From assembly GCA_913049785.1 (NCBI GenBank), contig CAJWXP010000018.1, positions 1 to 43,675 of the forward strand: a stretch of 43,675 nt of DNA, written 5' to 3'. Positions within the stretch are counted from its first letter, which is position 1; each line of letters opens with the position of its first letter. The notes beneath the pieces were generated by a model. The model searched no databases, had not been told where the DNA came from, and saw only the letters and a list, made by a program, of their open reading frames with translations. Positions 16,084 through 24,461 of the stretch are shown in pieces. The position numbers were made by a program, and so were the translations under genes. The DNA comes from an uncultured Dehalococcoidia bacterium. Its GTDB lineage: Bacteria; Chloroflexota; Dehalococcoidia; Lucifugimonadales; UBA1127.

Positions 16084-17067
16084 ATGGCAGGCTTCCCCAC
16101 AGTTCGATTACGTCGGTTGCGAGGCTCAGAGACGATGCGTCGCCTCGTGCAGGAAACACGGCTGTCGGCCTCTGAGTTCGTGTACCCGCTCTTTGTGACC
16201 GAGGATCCGGCCGGTCGACAGGAAATCGAGCCGATGCCCGGGTGTTTTCAGCTTCCTTTGAGCGATCTGGCGGCTGAGGTCCAGGAGATCGCATCGCTGG
16301 GGATACCGGCAGTGCTACTGTTCGGGCTGCCCAACGAAAAAGACCCACTAGGAACCCAGGCCTATGACTCCCAGGGCATCATCCAGGAAGCGGTACGCGT
16401 CATCAAGAAGGCTGCTCCGGAGCTGTTGGTGATGACTGACGTGTGTCTCTGCGAGTACACGGACCACGGCCACTGCGGCGTGTTGCTGGGCGAATCCGTG
16501 GACAACGATGCTACGTTGGAGCTCCTGGCCAAGGCGGCAGTAGCCCAGGCAGAAGCAGGGGCGGACATCGTGGGTCCTTCAGCCATGATGGACGGCCAGA
16601 TAACCGCCCTCAGGGCAGGCCTGGACGCCGCCGGGTACAGCAATCTACCCATCATGGCGTATGCATCCAAGTATGCATCGGTATTCTACGGCCCCTTCCG
16701 CGTTGCTGCCGATTCCGTGCCGCAGTTGGGCGATCGAAAGGGCTACCAGATGGATCCGGCAAACTCCCGTATGGCGCTCCGAGAGCTTGAGCAGGACGCC
16801 GAAGAGGGCGCAGACATCTTGATGGTCAAGCCCGCTCTGTCGTACCTGGACGTTATCAGCAAAGCCCGGGAGCAATTCGACCACCCGATAGCCGCCTACA
16901 ACGTCAGCGGTGAGTACAGCATGATCAAAGCTGCCGGCGACCGGGGTTGGCTGGATGCCGACCGTGTGGCGTTCGAGGTACTGACTTCCATCAAACGTGC
17001 CGGGGCTGACATCATCATCACCTACTTCGCCAAGGATGTAGCCCGGTGGCTGAAGGACGAGGCGTAA
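16084..17067 (+). CDS. hemB: Delta-aminolevulinic acid dehydratase (porphobilinogen synthase) HemB
   Basis: Condenses two 5-aminolevulinates into porphobilinogen. The ATG at 16084 is chosen because GAGGAG lies 7 bases upstream; a TTG at 16069 would overlap that site. The 327-residue protein carries the Cys-rich zinc-site sequence [15 protein letters not shown], marking the zinc-dependent type. The two Schiff-base lysine regions are present ([16 protein letters not shown] and [13 protein letters not shown]). It follows the cobA-hemD fusion by 39 bases and overlaps the next gene by one base (TAATG). Confidence 0.97.
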   Translation: MAGFPTVRLRRLRGSETMRRLVQETRLSASEFVYPLFVTEDPAGRQEIEPMPGCFQLPLSDLAAEVQEIASLGIPAVLLFGLPNEKDPLGTQAYDSQGIIQEAVRVIKKAAPELLVMTDVCLCEYTDHGHCGVLLGESVDNDATLELLAKAAVAQAEAGADIVGPSAMMDGQITALRAGLDAAGYSNLPIMAYASKYASVFYGPFRVAADSVPQLGDRKGYQMDPANSRMALRELEQDAEEGADILMVKPALSYLDVISKAREQFDHPIAAYNVSGEYSMIKAAGDRGWLDADRVAFEVLTSIKRAGADIIITYFAKDVARWLKDEA

Positions 17068-17846
17068 TGACTACCAAACGAATCATCTCCTGGAACGTGA
17101 ATGGCCTGCGGGCTGCGCACAAGAAAGGTCTTTTGGAGTGGATGGCCGGGGATGACCCGGACATTTTGTGTATCCAGGAGACGAAGGCCAACGAGGACCA
17201 GCTTCCAGACGAAGTCCGGGAGATAGACGGCTATAAGTCGTATTTTGCCTCCGCAGAGCGAAAGGGCTACAGCGGTGTAGCAATCTACTCGAAGGTTGAG
17301 CCGGTGTCTGTGACCAAAGGTTTCGGCGTCGAGGCATTCGACAGCGAAGGCCGGACGTTGGTGGCCGACTTCGGTGAGTTCCTGCTGTACTGCGTTTACT
17401 TCCCCAACGGCAAAGGCTCACCGGAGCGCCTCGACTACAAGATGCGGTTCTACGACGCTTTTCTTGAGGTCATCGACCGTGAGGTGGACGCTGGCCGAAA
17501 CGTGGTCATCTGCGGCGATGTGAACACGGCCCACAAGGAGATCGACATCGCCCGGCCAAAGGAGAACGCGAAGGTGTCCGGTTTCCTGCCCATGGAGCGA
17601 GAATGGCAGGACAAACTGCTGAGCCACGGGCATCTGGACACGCTACGGATGTTCAAAACCGACCCGGATCTATACACGTACTGGGACATGATCACCCGGG
17701 CCCGGGATCGCAACGTGGGTTGGCGCATCGACTACTTCTACGTGAACGAAGCGTTGTCGTCGCAGGTGAAGGACGCCTACATCCTTGCGGACGTCATGGG
17801 CTCCGATCACTGCCCCATCGGCATCGACCTGGAGCTGACGAACTAG
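17067..17846 (+). CDS. xthA: Exodeoxyribonuclease III (ExoA/XthA type AP endonuclease)
   Basis: Repairs abasic sites and trims 3' blocks in DNA. The 259-residue protein has the endonuclease/exonuclease/phosphatase fold motifs: [10 protein letters not shown] at the N-terminus, CIQETKA with the metal-binding Glu, [23 protein letters not shown] and the C-terminal SDHCPIG. Its ATG overlaps the hemB stop codon (TAATG), so it is translated with the tetrapyrrole genes despite having no role in that pathway. A link to oxidative or photodynamic damage from tetrapyrrole intermediates is conceivable but speculative. Confidence 0.95.
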   Translation: MTTKRIISWNVNGLRAAHKKGLLEWMAGDDPDILCIQETKANEDQLPDEVREIDGYKSYFASAERKGYSGVAIYSKVEPVSVTKGFGVEAFDSEGRTLVADFGEFLLYCVYFPNGKGSPERLDYKMRFYDAFLEVIDREVDAGRNVVICGDVNTAHKEIDIARPKENAKVSGFLPMEREWQDKLLSHGHLDTLRMFKTDPDLYTYWDMITRARDRNVGWRIDYFYVNEALSSQVKDAYILADVMGSDHCPIGIDLELTN

Positions 17847-17883
17847 CATTCCCAACGACACTATCAACGGAGAACGCCTGAAC

Positions 17884-19164
17884 ATGGAAAACCGCCTATC
17901 ACATCGTTTGTTTGAAGAGGCTCAGAAAGTCATTCCCGGGGGAGTGAACAGCCCGGTTCGTTCGTTCCGAGGCGTAGGCGGAGAGCCGCCTTTCATCGTC
18001 CGGGGCAGAGGCTCCCGGGTGTGGGACGCCGACAACAATGAGTACGTAGACTACCTGGCTTCTTGGGGACCGCTGATCATGGGACACGCCCACCCATCCG
18101 TGGTGCTGGCGGTGCAAGAGGCTGCGAAAAGAGGGATGAGCTTTGGCGCGCCCACCCCGGGAGAAGTGGAGCTGGCTCGGCTGGTATGTGAAGCATTCCC
18201 CTCCGTTGAAATGGTACGCATGGTGAGCTCCGGTACTGAAGCGTGCATGAGCGCAATTCGCGTGGCCCGGGCGTTCACCGGGCGGTCAAAGGTGCTGAAG
18301 TTCGTTGGCTGCTACCACGGACACTCTGACGGGTTGCTGGTGAAGGCAGGCTCTGGCGCTGCTACCCTGAGCGTCCCTGACAGCGCTGGAGTGCCCGCGG
18401 GCTATGCTGCCGAGACGCTGGTGGCCGACTATAACGACCTTGACGGTGTACGAGCGCAGTTCGAGGCGCACTCAGACGAAATCGCAGCCATCATCGTAGA
18501 GCCGATTGCGGCGAACATGGGGGTCGTGCTCCCACAGGACGGTTTCCTGCAGGGCCTGCGCGACATCACCAAACAATACGGCTCTCTCCTCATACTGGAC
18601 GAGGTCATCACCGGCTTTCGCGTGGGCTATGGCGGCGCACAGGCCCTCTACGGCATAACACCGGACATGACCACGATGGGAAAGATCATCGGCGGCGGGA
18701 TGCCTATCGGTGCGTACGGCGGTCGAGCAGACGTCATGGAGCAGGTGGCGCCCCTGGGCCCTGCGTACCAGGCCGGAACGCTGTCGGGGAACCCGGTAGC
18801 CGTAGCGGCGGGCATTGCTATGCTGAAATCGCTGCAGATCCCGGGCATCTACGAGAACCTTGAAGAGATAGGCGCTGAGTTGGAGACGATCCTGCGAGAA
18901 GCTGCTCAGGAGAACGAGCGACCCCTGACGATAAACCGGGTGGGCTCTCTTCTTGGCATGTTCTTCAACCCGGGCCCGATCCATAGCTGGGAAGATGTCA
19001 CTAAATCCGACGTTGAGGCGTATAAGAGCTACTTCCACTCAATGATGGATCAGGGTATCTACGTGGCACCATCGGCGTTTGAAGCGGCGTTCGTGTCTAC
19101 CGTGCACTCGCCTGAAGACCTGGAACTGACGCGAGTCGCAGCCAGGAAAGCGATGGCCCGCTAG
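17884..19164 (+). CDS. hemL: Glutamate-1-semialdehyde 2,1-aminomutase HemL
   Basis: PLP enzyme that converts glutamate-1-semialdehyde to 5-aminolevulinate, completing the C5 route begun by HemA. The 426-residue length is normal. Motifs: IPGGVNSPVRSFRGVGGEPP at the N-terminus, MVSSGTEACMSAIRVARAFT, GCYHGHSD, LILDEVITGFRVG, the PLP lysine in TMGKIIGGGMPIGAYGG, and AGTLSGNPVAVAAG. It lies 37 bases after xthA, with GGAG about 11 bases before the ATG, and is the last tetrapyrrole gene of the operon. Confidence 0.97.
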   Translation: MENRLSHRLFEEAQKVIPGGVNSPVRSFRGVGGEPPFIVRGRGSRVWDADNNEYVDYLASWGPLIMGHAHPSVVLAVQEAAKRGMSFGAPTPGEVELARLVCEAFPSVEMVRMVSSGTEACMSAIRVARAFTGRSKVLKFVGCYHGHSDGLLVKAGSGAATLSVPDSAGVPAGYAAETLVADYNDLDGVRAQFEAHSDEIAAIIVEPIAANMGVVLPQDGFLQGLRDITKQYGSLLILDEVITGFRVGYGGAQALYGITPDMTTMGKIIGGGMPIGAYGGRADVMEQVAPLGPAYQAGTLSGNPVAVAAGIAMLKSLQIPGIYENLEEIGAELETILREAAQENERPLTINRVGSLLGMFFNPGPIHSWEDVTKSDVEAYKSYFHSMMDQGIYVAPSAFEAAFVSTVHSPEDLELTRVAARKAMAR

Positions 19165-19202
19165 TAGGGACGAGCTAAAGCCTCGTAGGAGAAGCTTGGA
19201 TC

Positions 19203-19781
19203 ATGCCGACCTACGCTGAGTTAGAAGGCAACCTCATTCGGCTTCAGCCAATTCAGTCCGGTGACGCCAAAGCAGCATTTCTTCTTGCCCATGACGACCG
19301 CGTGACTCGCACACTTATATGGGACGGCCCGACTACCCAAGAAGTATTGACCGAAGCATATGAAAGATTCTCTGGCCAGTGGCAGCAGGGCGATACCTAC
19401 CACTTTGCGATAGAACCTCTTCAAAACCCTGTGTTCTCAGGCTCTATCACGGTACGTTCTGAAACTCCGAAGTCAGCAGATATTGGTTATTGGCTTGGGT
19501 TTCCGTATTGGGGCAAAGGGTATATGACCGATGCTATCAGGCTTGTGACGTATTTTGTGTTTACACATTTGTCAGCGGACGGAGTGCATGCAGACGTGTT
19601 CGCAGGGAACCTGGCAAGCCGGCGTGTATTGGAGAAAAACGAGGTTCGGTTTGAAGGTGTTTTAGCGCAGCATCATGTGAAGCAGGGTGAATCAATAGAT
19701 GCTTGCCGGATGGTGCTGGGTCGGAAGGAATGGGAGAAAGGCCTGGGAGGATTCCGGCCAGCTATTGAAAATATCGTTTGA
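19203..19781 (+). CDS. GNAT-family N-acetyltransferase (RimJ/RimL type)
   Basis: A 192-residue acetyltransferase with the RimJ/RimL-like pattern: IRLQPIQSGDAKAAFLLAHD near the N-terminus, DIGYWLGFPYWGKGYMTDAI (acetyl-CoA-binding region) and AGNLASRRVLEKN towards the C-terminus. Family members acetylate protein N-termini or small amines; the substrate here cannot be read from the sequence. An AGGAG sits 11 bases before the ATG. It is the last gene before the terminator at 19808 and may be transcribed with hemL, 38 bases upstream. Confidence 0.85.
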   Translation: MPTYAELEGNLIRLQPIQSGDAKAAFLLAHDDRVTRTLIWDGPTTQEVLTEAYERFSGQWQQGDTYHFAIEPLQNPVFSGSITVRSETPKSADIGYWLGFPYWGKGYMTDAIRLVTYFVFTHLSADGVHADVFAGNLASRRVLEKNEVRFEGVLAQHHVKQGESIDACRMVLGRKEWEKGLGGFRPAIENIV

Positions 19782-19803
19782 AGATATTCGATAGTAAAAC
19801 AAA

Positions 19804-19837
19804 GAAAGCCGCCCCGATTACCGGGGCGGCTTTTTAC
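19804..19837. terminator. Bidirectional terminator between the tetrapyrrole operon and sodB
   Basis: A 9-bp GC-rich stem (GCCGCCCCG at 19808-19816 and CGGGGCGGC at 19822-19830) has T5 on the plus side and an A-rich flank that becomes T-rich on the minus strand. It lies between two convergent genes and can stop transcription from both. Confidence 0.85.
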
Positions 19838-19853
19838 ATGTCTTGGTACGGGC

Positions 19854-20435
19854 TTAGGCTACGCCTTTGGCGACGGCCTCCCAGTTGATGAGTCTCCACC
19901 ACGCCTCGAGGTAGTCGGGGCGACGGTTACGGTAGTCGATGTAGTAGGCGTGCTCCCACACATCGCAGGTGATGATGGGTGTCTGGCTATTGGTTAGCGG
20001 GTTGCCTGCGTTGCTGGTGTTCTCGATGGCGATGGTGCCATCGGAGTTCTTGACCAACCACGTCCAGCCGGCGCCGAAGTTGGTGGTGGCTTTCTGGGTG
20101 AACTGCTTCTTGAACTCCTCAAAGGAGCCGAAAGCAGTGTTGATGGCGGTTGCAGCAGCGCCGGAGGGGTCTCCGCCACCCTGAGGGCTCATGCTGCTCC
20201 AGTAGCAGGTGTGGTTCCAGATCTGGGCGGCGTTGTTGAAGATGGTGCCCGCCGGAGCCTTAGCGATGATGTCCTCAAGGGAGGACTCCTCAAACTCCGT
20301 GCCTGGGACCAGGTTGTTCAGGTTGTTTACATAGGCCTGGTGGTGCTTCCCATAGTGGAATTCCAGGGTCTCCGCAGAGATATGGGGTGCCAGGGCGTTT
20401 TGCGCGTAAGGCAGATCAGGTAGCTCGTGCTTCAC
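19854..20435 (-). CDS. sodB: Superoxide dismutase, iron type
   Basis: Cytoplasmic detoxification of superoxide. The 193-residue protein has the metal ligands in HYGKHHQAYVNNL, WNHTCYW and DVWEHAYYIDYRN. The sequence around AAQIWNHTCYWSSMSPQGGG and the ending YLEAWWRLINWE follow the iron-type subgroup better than the manganese-type. The start is a GTG with GGAGG 5 bases upstream on the minus strand. It is monocistronic, with a terminator just after the stop codon. No signal peptide is present. Confidence 0.93.
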   Translation of the reverse strand: MKHELPDLPYAQNALAPHISAETLEFHYGKHHQAYVNNLNNLVPGTEFEESSLEDIIAKAPAGTIFNNAAQIWNHTCYWSSMSPQGGGDPSGAAATAINTAFGSFEEFKKQFTQKATTNFGAGWTWLVKNSDGTIAIENTSNAGNPLTNSQTPIITCDVWEHAYYIDYRNRRPDYLEAWWRLINWEAVAKGVA

Positions 20436-20581
20436 AATTTCCTCCTCTGGATTGTGTCAGACGTTCTTTGCGTCCTACGGCCGATAATAGCCATAGCTGG
20501 CGCAAAGGTTTGAACGGACGTTAGTCTAAACCAGAGAAGGGGCGCTTGCAAGGCCGCTGAGGAGTAACGGGAGTGCTGTGC

Positions 20582-22099
20582 TCAAATGAGGGACTCAATG
20601 TCCTTCAATTGCGTGAGGAGCCACTGTATCGAGTCTTCCCGCTCTATCGACTCGACGAGGGTTGTCGAGCGTCGTGCGCGTTCCTCTGGTGACATGATGA
20701 CAGCCTCGTACAGAGCCTGTGCCGTGCCCTCGATATCGGCAGGTGCGACAGCCAATGCGCCCTCGCGGAGCTGATCGAAGGCGCTGGAGCCTTCTGAGAT
20801 GACCAGGACGCCGTCTTTGATGTTCACGATGGGCCCTTCTTTGGCTACGGGGTTCATGCCGTCTACAACGGGGTTGACCAGCAGCGTGTCATAGAGCTTC
20901 AGCCCGGCGATGGCCTGGGTGTAGTTGTTCTCGCTGAACACGTGGATCGGTTGCCAGTTGGGGCTTCCGTGGGTCGTGTTGATCTGCCGGACCAGGGCCT
21001 CGATCTCCTCCATGTACCGCTCGTATTGCTTGATGTGGGTACGGGAGGGCACCAGGAAGGCCAGGAACGTGACCTCTTCCTTCAATTCCGGGTGGGCGTC
21101 AAGCATGGTCTGGTATGCGCGGAACCCGCGGATGATGTTCTTGTTCGGCTCTGCCCTGTCCACCCGGACGATCGTGTGTTTGCCCGTGAACTCCCCAACG
21201 CGACCGAGATACTCCTGAGCCCGCTGAGACTCCGCGATCGCACGTACTTCATCGACATCGATGGATGAGGGGTAGGCCCGGACCAACGTGGTGTGGCCAT
21301 TGAACTCTACCGTGTTCTGCCCGTAGTCGGCGATAGCGCCCGGGACGAAAGCCTCGCAACACTCCAGGAAGCTGCGTACGTCCCACTTCGACTGAAACGC
21401 CACGATGTCGGACGCGCAGAGGCTGGCGCATATCTCGTTGCGAATGTAGATAGGGAGAAGCTGCCATATTCGCATGGACGGCCAGGGGATATGGACGTTG
21501 TGATAGATGATCGCCTCAGGGAGGTCTTTGCGCACCATGCCCGGGACAAGATAGAGGTGGTAATCGTTCACCATCACAATCGGGGCAGGGCCGTCTCCGG
21601 CTTCAGCTACGATAGCGTCAGCAAAGGCCTGGTTGACCGGCGTGTAGCCGGTAGCCCACGTATCGTGGACGGTACTGTCGATGTTCGGTGTGTAGGCTGA
21701 ACTCCACATAGAGTGCTGCAGGAACCACAGCAGCGGATTGCAGAAGATGTTGTAGAACTTGTGGTACATGCGCCTGGGGGTGAGGACGTAACGGGCGGAG
21801 ACCTTCTGCTTGGGCAGTGGAGACTTAATGTTGCCGTTCTCGACCTCTCCCTGGGCTCGCCGGTCGCCTTCACCCATGGCGTTGGCTACCCAGGTGAACT
21901 CAAAGTTCTGGATCAGACTGTTGAGGGCAGTGACGATGGCACCGCTGCCTCGACGAGGTTGGAGTTGGCCTTCAGGACTGAGGTGGTGCTCAAGTGGGCC
22001 ACGGTTGCTGGCCACGATGAGGGGGTGCTGTTCTAGGAGGTTGGCGCACAACTCAAACATCTGCTGACGACGAGTATCTTCCGTAACGGGTATCTGCAT
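20582..22099 (-). CDS. Atypical GT20 glycosyltransferase, trehalose-6-phosphate synthase-like
   Basis: Retaining GT20 enzymes join a nucleotide sugar to a sugar phosphate, usually making trehalose 6-phosphate. This protein (505 residues from the ATG at 22099; an in-frame ATG at 22174 is possible but has no ribosome site) has ASNRGPLEHH at the N-terminus, VNDYHLYLVPGMVRK, IIYHNVHIPWPS, VDRAEPNKNIIRGF and NPVVDGMNPVAKEG. The canonical OtsA GGL loop is replaced by RRGSGAIVTAL, and the DGMNLVAKEY motif by DGMNPVAKEG. It therefore belongs to a divergent GT20 subgroup whose product may not be trehalose 6-phosphate. No trehalose phosphatase gene is nearby. Confidence 0.8.
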   Translation of the reverse strand: MQIPVTEDTRRQQMFELCANLLEQHPLIVASNRGPLEHHLSPEGQLQPRRGSGAIVTALNSLIQNFEFTWVANAMGEGDRRAQGEVENGNIKSPLPKQKVSARYVLTPRRMYHKFYNIFCNPLLWFLQHSMWSSAYTPNIDSTVHDTWATGYTPVNQAFADAIVAEAGDGPAPIVMVNDYHLYLVPGMVRKDLPEAIIYHNVHIPWPSMRIWQLLPIYIRNEICASLCASDIVAFQSKWDVRSFLECCEAFVPGAIADYGQNTVEFNGHTTLVRAYPSSIDVDEVRAIAESQRAQEYLGRVGEFTGKHTIVRVDRAEPNKNIIRGFRAYQTMLDAHPELKEEVTFLAFLVPSRTHIKQYERYMEEIEALVRQINTTHGSPNWQPIHVFSENNYTQAIAGLKLYDTLLVNPVVDGMNPVAKEGPIVNIKDGVLVISEGSSAFDQLREGALAVAPADIEGTAQALYEAVIMSPEERARRSTTLVESIEREDSIQWLLTQLKDIESLI

Positions 22100-22281
22100 A
22101 TCCTGCCCACTCCCCAGGTTCTCCCTGGAACGGTCTGGCAGACCATCCGGCCCCTGACGTTTGCCAGGGGGCATTCATCTGTCTATCTACTATCGCGACG
22201 ACGTTACTACAGCGGAACGACGCGCGTACCACACAGTATACCGCCATGTGCAAGTATTGGCGCAAGAGGGGACTTTGCACC

Positions 22282-22310
22282 TTGTGTGAGGTATGGCCCT
22301 TTGCTATAGT
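22282..22310 (+). promoter_or_regulatory. Promoter of the tRNA-Ala region
   Basis: TTGTGT (22282-22287), 17-base spacer, TATAGT (22305-22310) preceded by TGC, forming an extended -10. It points to the tRNA relic and the tRNA-Ala gene. Confidence 0.5.
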
Positions 22311-22336
22311 TAAAGGTGCTTTCCGCAAAGACCGTT

Positions 22337-22400
22337 GGGATATAGCTCAGCTGGGAGAGCACTCCGATGACTCGGAGGGGTCGGGACGGTGGTCTAGCCT
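22337..22400 (+). pseudogene. tRNA-Ala 5'-half relic
   Basis: The 26 bases at 22337-22362 are identical to bases 2-27 of the intact tRNA-Ala (22411-22436), covering the acceptor strand and D arm. After that the copy diverges: a strong hairpin (CTCCGA-TGAC-TCGGAG) stands at the anticodon arm, and there is no TTCGA T loop, no matching acceptor strand and no CCA. It is a truncated or remodelled tRNA copy 74 bases upstream of the true gene. Confidence 0.7.
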
Positions 22401-22409
22401 AACTTCTGT

Positions 22410-22485
22410 GGGGATATAGCTCAGCTGGGAGAGCACCTGCATGGCATGCAGGGGGTCGAGGGTTCGAGTCCCTCTATCTCCACCA
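22410..22485 (+). tRNA. tRNA-Ala (anticodon GGC)
   Basis: A 76-base cloverleaf. The acceptor stem is GGGGATA with TATCTCC (one G-U pair), the D arm begins AGCTCAGCTGGGAGAGC, and the anticodon stem CCTGC/GCAGG encloses the loop ATGGCAT with anticodon GGC at positions 34-36. The T arm is GAGGG-TTCGAGT-CCCTC, followed by discriminator A and an encoded CCA. It decodes GCC and GCU alanine codons. Confidence 0.95.
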
Positions 22486-22550
22486 CTACTTTCCAGCGAA
22501 ACCCACTAATTCATTTTCTCTTTCAAATCTGTACGTAGGACTGTACCTCT

Positions 22551-23069
22551 ATGCCTAACCAACAACGCTCTAACGAAGAGATGGATGCACTAGCCAGTCG
22601 TCCGGCGATGGCTGAAGGCTATGGTATCGCGCCAGCCACAGAGGGAAAGCTACTCCCTTGGCAGTGGGTTGAAGCCCAGATAACGGTATCAAGGAACTGC
22701 TGGGTAGGGACTGTGGACGCCGATGGTAGGCCCCACATCACGCCGGTGTGGGGAATGTGGTTTGAGGGAGCGTTCTACTTCGGCACGGATGCGAAATCGC
22801 GGAAGGCAAGCAACCTGACGGGCAACACGAACATTGCGGTGCATCTTGAAAGCGGTGATGAGGCGGTGATCCTGGAAGGTTCGGCTGAGAAGGTGACCGA
22901 CCATGATTTCCTGAACCGGTTCGCCGATGCCTACAAGGTGAAGTACGAGTTCCGACCGGACTTGACCGACGATACCACCGTCACGTACATCCTGGCTCTC
23001 CGCGTGGCCTTTGCCTGGATGGAGGCCAGCTTCCCCCAGACCGCCACTCGGTGGGTACTCCCCAGCTAG
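22551..23069 (+). CDS. PPOX-class (pyridoxamine phosphate oxidase fold) flavin/F420-binding protein
   Basis: A 172-residue single-domain protein of the split beta-barrel flavin-binding superfamily. It shows the usual pattern NCWVGTVDADGRPHITPVWG, then the strand AFYFGTD, the phosphate-contact segment KSRKASNLTGNTNIAVHLES and GDEAVILEGSAEKV. Relatives bind FMN, F420 or heme and reduce or oxidise small molecules; the cofactor cannot be fixed here. A deazaflavin-type protein elsewhere in the window (35728-36096) makes F420 possible. The gene stands between the tRNA and a convergent MFS gene, with only a weak ribosome-binding site. Confidence 0.8.
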   Translation: MPNQQRSNEEMDALASRPAMAEGYGIAPATEGKLLPWQWVEAQITVSRNCWVGTVDADGRPHITPVWGMWFEGAFYFGTDAKSRKASNLTGNTNIAVHLESGDEAVILEGSAEKVTDHDFLNRFADAYKVKYEFRPDLTDDTTVTYILALRVAFAWMEASFPQTATRWVLPS

Positions 23070-23078
23070 TCATCCAAC

Positions 23079-24353
23079 CTACAGCTTGCGCATCTCCCGG
23101 GCGTAGTACGACAGGATGGCGGTCAACACCACGCCGACACCGGCGCTGATGCCGACGGCCTTGGCTGGCCCGAATAGCTCAGCCATACCACCCACCAGGA
23201 CCATCGCCAGTGGGAGGATGCCAATCGTCATGCTGACGATGCCCAGCAGTCGACCACGAGTGGCGTCGTCAGTGGAGAGGATGATGAGCACAGGCTGCAT
23301 GGTTGCGAACCCTGCTATACCCATACCGGCTATCACCAGCGCCGCGATGGATAGTGAGTAGACCTGGGACAGGGAGAAGACGAAGAGGCCAGCAAGGGCG
23401 AGGAGCGTCCCCTTGTAGTAATAGCCTGACTTCTTATCGATCCTGCCACGAAGCGCAATGAAGCCCGCGCCAATAAAAGCGCCGATGCCGTGGGCGCCGC
23501 CCAGCAGCCCCATGAGGGTGGGGCCGACATCCAGCACCTTCTCTGCGAACACCGGGATGAGCGGCACGTAGGTGAAGAAGAACATGTTGGCCATCAGCGT
23601 GATGCTCAGTGTCCCAATGATGGCAGGGTTGTGTGCGGCTATCTTGAACCCTTCTGCTGCGGCCTGAATGACGTTGCCACTAGCAATGTGGACCGCTCCG
23701 CCCTGCATTGGCGCTCTCACCCTCAAAAGTAGGAGGACGGCAGCAACGTACAGCACGACCACTGCTATGTATGGCGTAGCAAGCCCCTCGCCCTTGCCTA
23801 GAGGCAGGAAGTCGATCAGCGCTCCACCGACGAGCGGCCCTACCATCACCGAGCCCATCTGCACCATCGTCTCTAGCGCCAGGGCGTGTGAGAGATGCTC
23901 TCGCGCAACGAGGTCGCTGACGAGGCCTCGTCGCGTCACCTGGTCGAGGGTGTGCATACTGCCGAAGGCGAGAGTCATGACGAGGATGTGCCACGGCTCA
24001 ATGACGCCGGTCAGGGTCAGGACGGCTGCCATCACCGCGAGGCCCAGATTGACGACGTGCCCCACCAGCAGTATGTTACGTCGGTTAAACCCATCGGCAA
24101 TGACGCCACTGATGACGCCGCCCAGCAGCATCGGACCGAAAAACACTGCGCCAATAAGCGATGTCTGGAATGTGGAGTCCGTAAGCTGAAGCACGATGTA
24201 GGCCGACATGATCATCCACATCCACCGCCCAAGCTGCCATGCCCAGTTAGCCGTCCACAGGTTTCGGTACTGTTTGTTGCCTAGCACTTGCATGACCGGA
24301 GACCGCTCGGTGGCTGGCGTGGTTGTAGGATGTGTGTCCAAAGGTTCGTCCAT
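23079..24353 (-). CDS. Major facilitator superfamily transporter
   Basis: A 424-residue integral membrane protein with about 10-12 hydrophobic helices. The loop between helices 2 and 3 carries GVISGVIADGFNRRNILLVG, an MFS motif A variant (G...D..NRR). The overall pattern is like the enterobactin-exporter-type MFS_3 group. The ATG at 24353 is chosen because the open frame further upstream runs through the terminator hairpin of the preceding operon. No Shine-Dalgarno sequence is evident. It lies downstream of, and in the same orientation as, the catabolic island, but is separated from it by that terminator. The substrate is unknown. Confidence 0.82.
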   Translation of the reverse strand: MDEPLDTHPTTTPATERSPVMQVLGNKQYRNLWTANWAWQLGRWMWMIMSAYIVLQLTDSTFQTSLIGAVFFGPMLLGGVISGVIADGFNRRNILLVGHVVNLGLAVMAAVLTLTGVIEPWHILVMTLAFGSMHTLDQVTRRGLVSDLVAREHLSHALALETMVQMGSVMVGPLVGGALIDFLPLGKGEGLATPYIAVVVLYVAAVLLLLRVRAPMQGGAVHIASGNVIQAAAEGFKIAAHNPAIIGTLSITLMANMFFFTYVPLIPVFAEKVLDVGPTLMGLLGGAHGIGAFIGAGFIALRGRIDKKSGYYYKGTLLALAGLFVFSLSQVYSLSIAALVIAGMGIAGFATMQPVLIILSTDDATRGRLLGIVSMTIGILPLAMVLVGGMAELFGPAKAVGISAGVGVVLTAILSYYAREMRKL

Positions 24354-24370
24354 ACTATTCAGGTTACAGT

Positions 24371-24408
24371 AAAAAAGCAGGGGAGCCCCGATATGCCGGG
24401 GCTCCCCG
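24371..24408 (-). terminator. Terminator of the FAH-family genes
   Basis: An 11-bp stem (GGGGAGCCCCG at 24380-24390, CGGGGCTCCCC at 24397-24407) is followed on the minus strand by a run of six T's (24371-24376). It lies after the stop codon at 24462 and before the MFS gene. Confidence 0.85.
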
Positions 24409-24461
24409 CTCATTCTCAAAGGATTTTTCAGATCAGACCTGGTGCCTTTAGGCCGTATTTG

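Noticed and set aside
22337-22436. Direct repeat at tRNA-Ala read as an attachment site of an integrated element
   Set aside because: The repeated part is the tRNA 5' half, whereas integrases usually use the 3' half or anticodon arm, the copies are only 74 bases apart, and no integrase or phage gene is in the window.
24354-24419. N-terminal extension of the MFS gene to 24419
   Set aside because: The extension would be encoded by the terminator hairpin of the FAH genes and reads as non-helical, non-hydrophobic filler; the ATG at 24353 is preferred.
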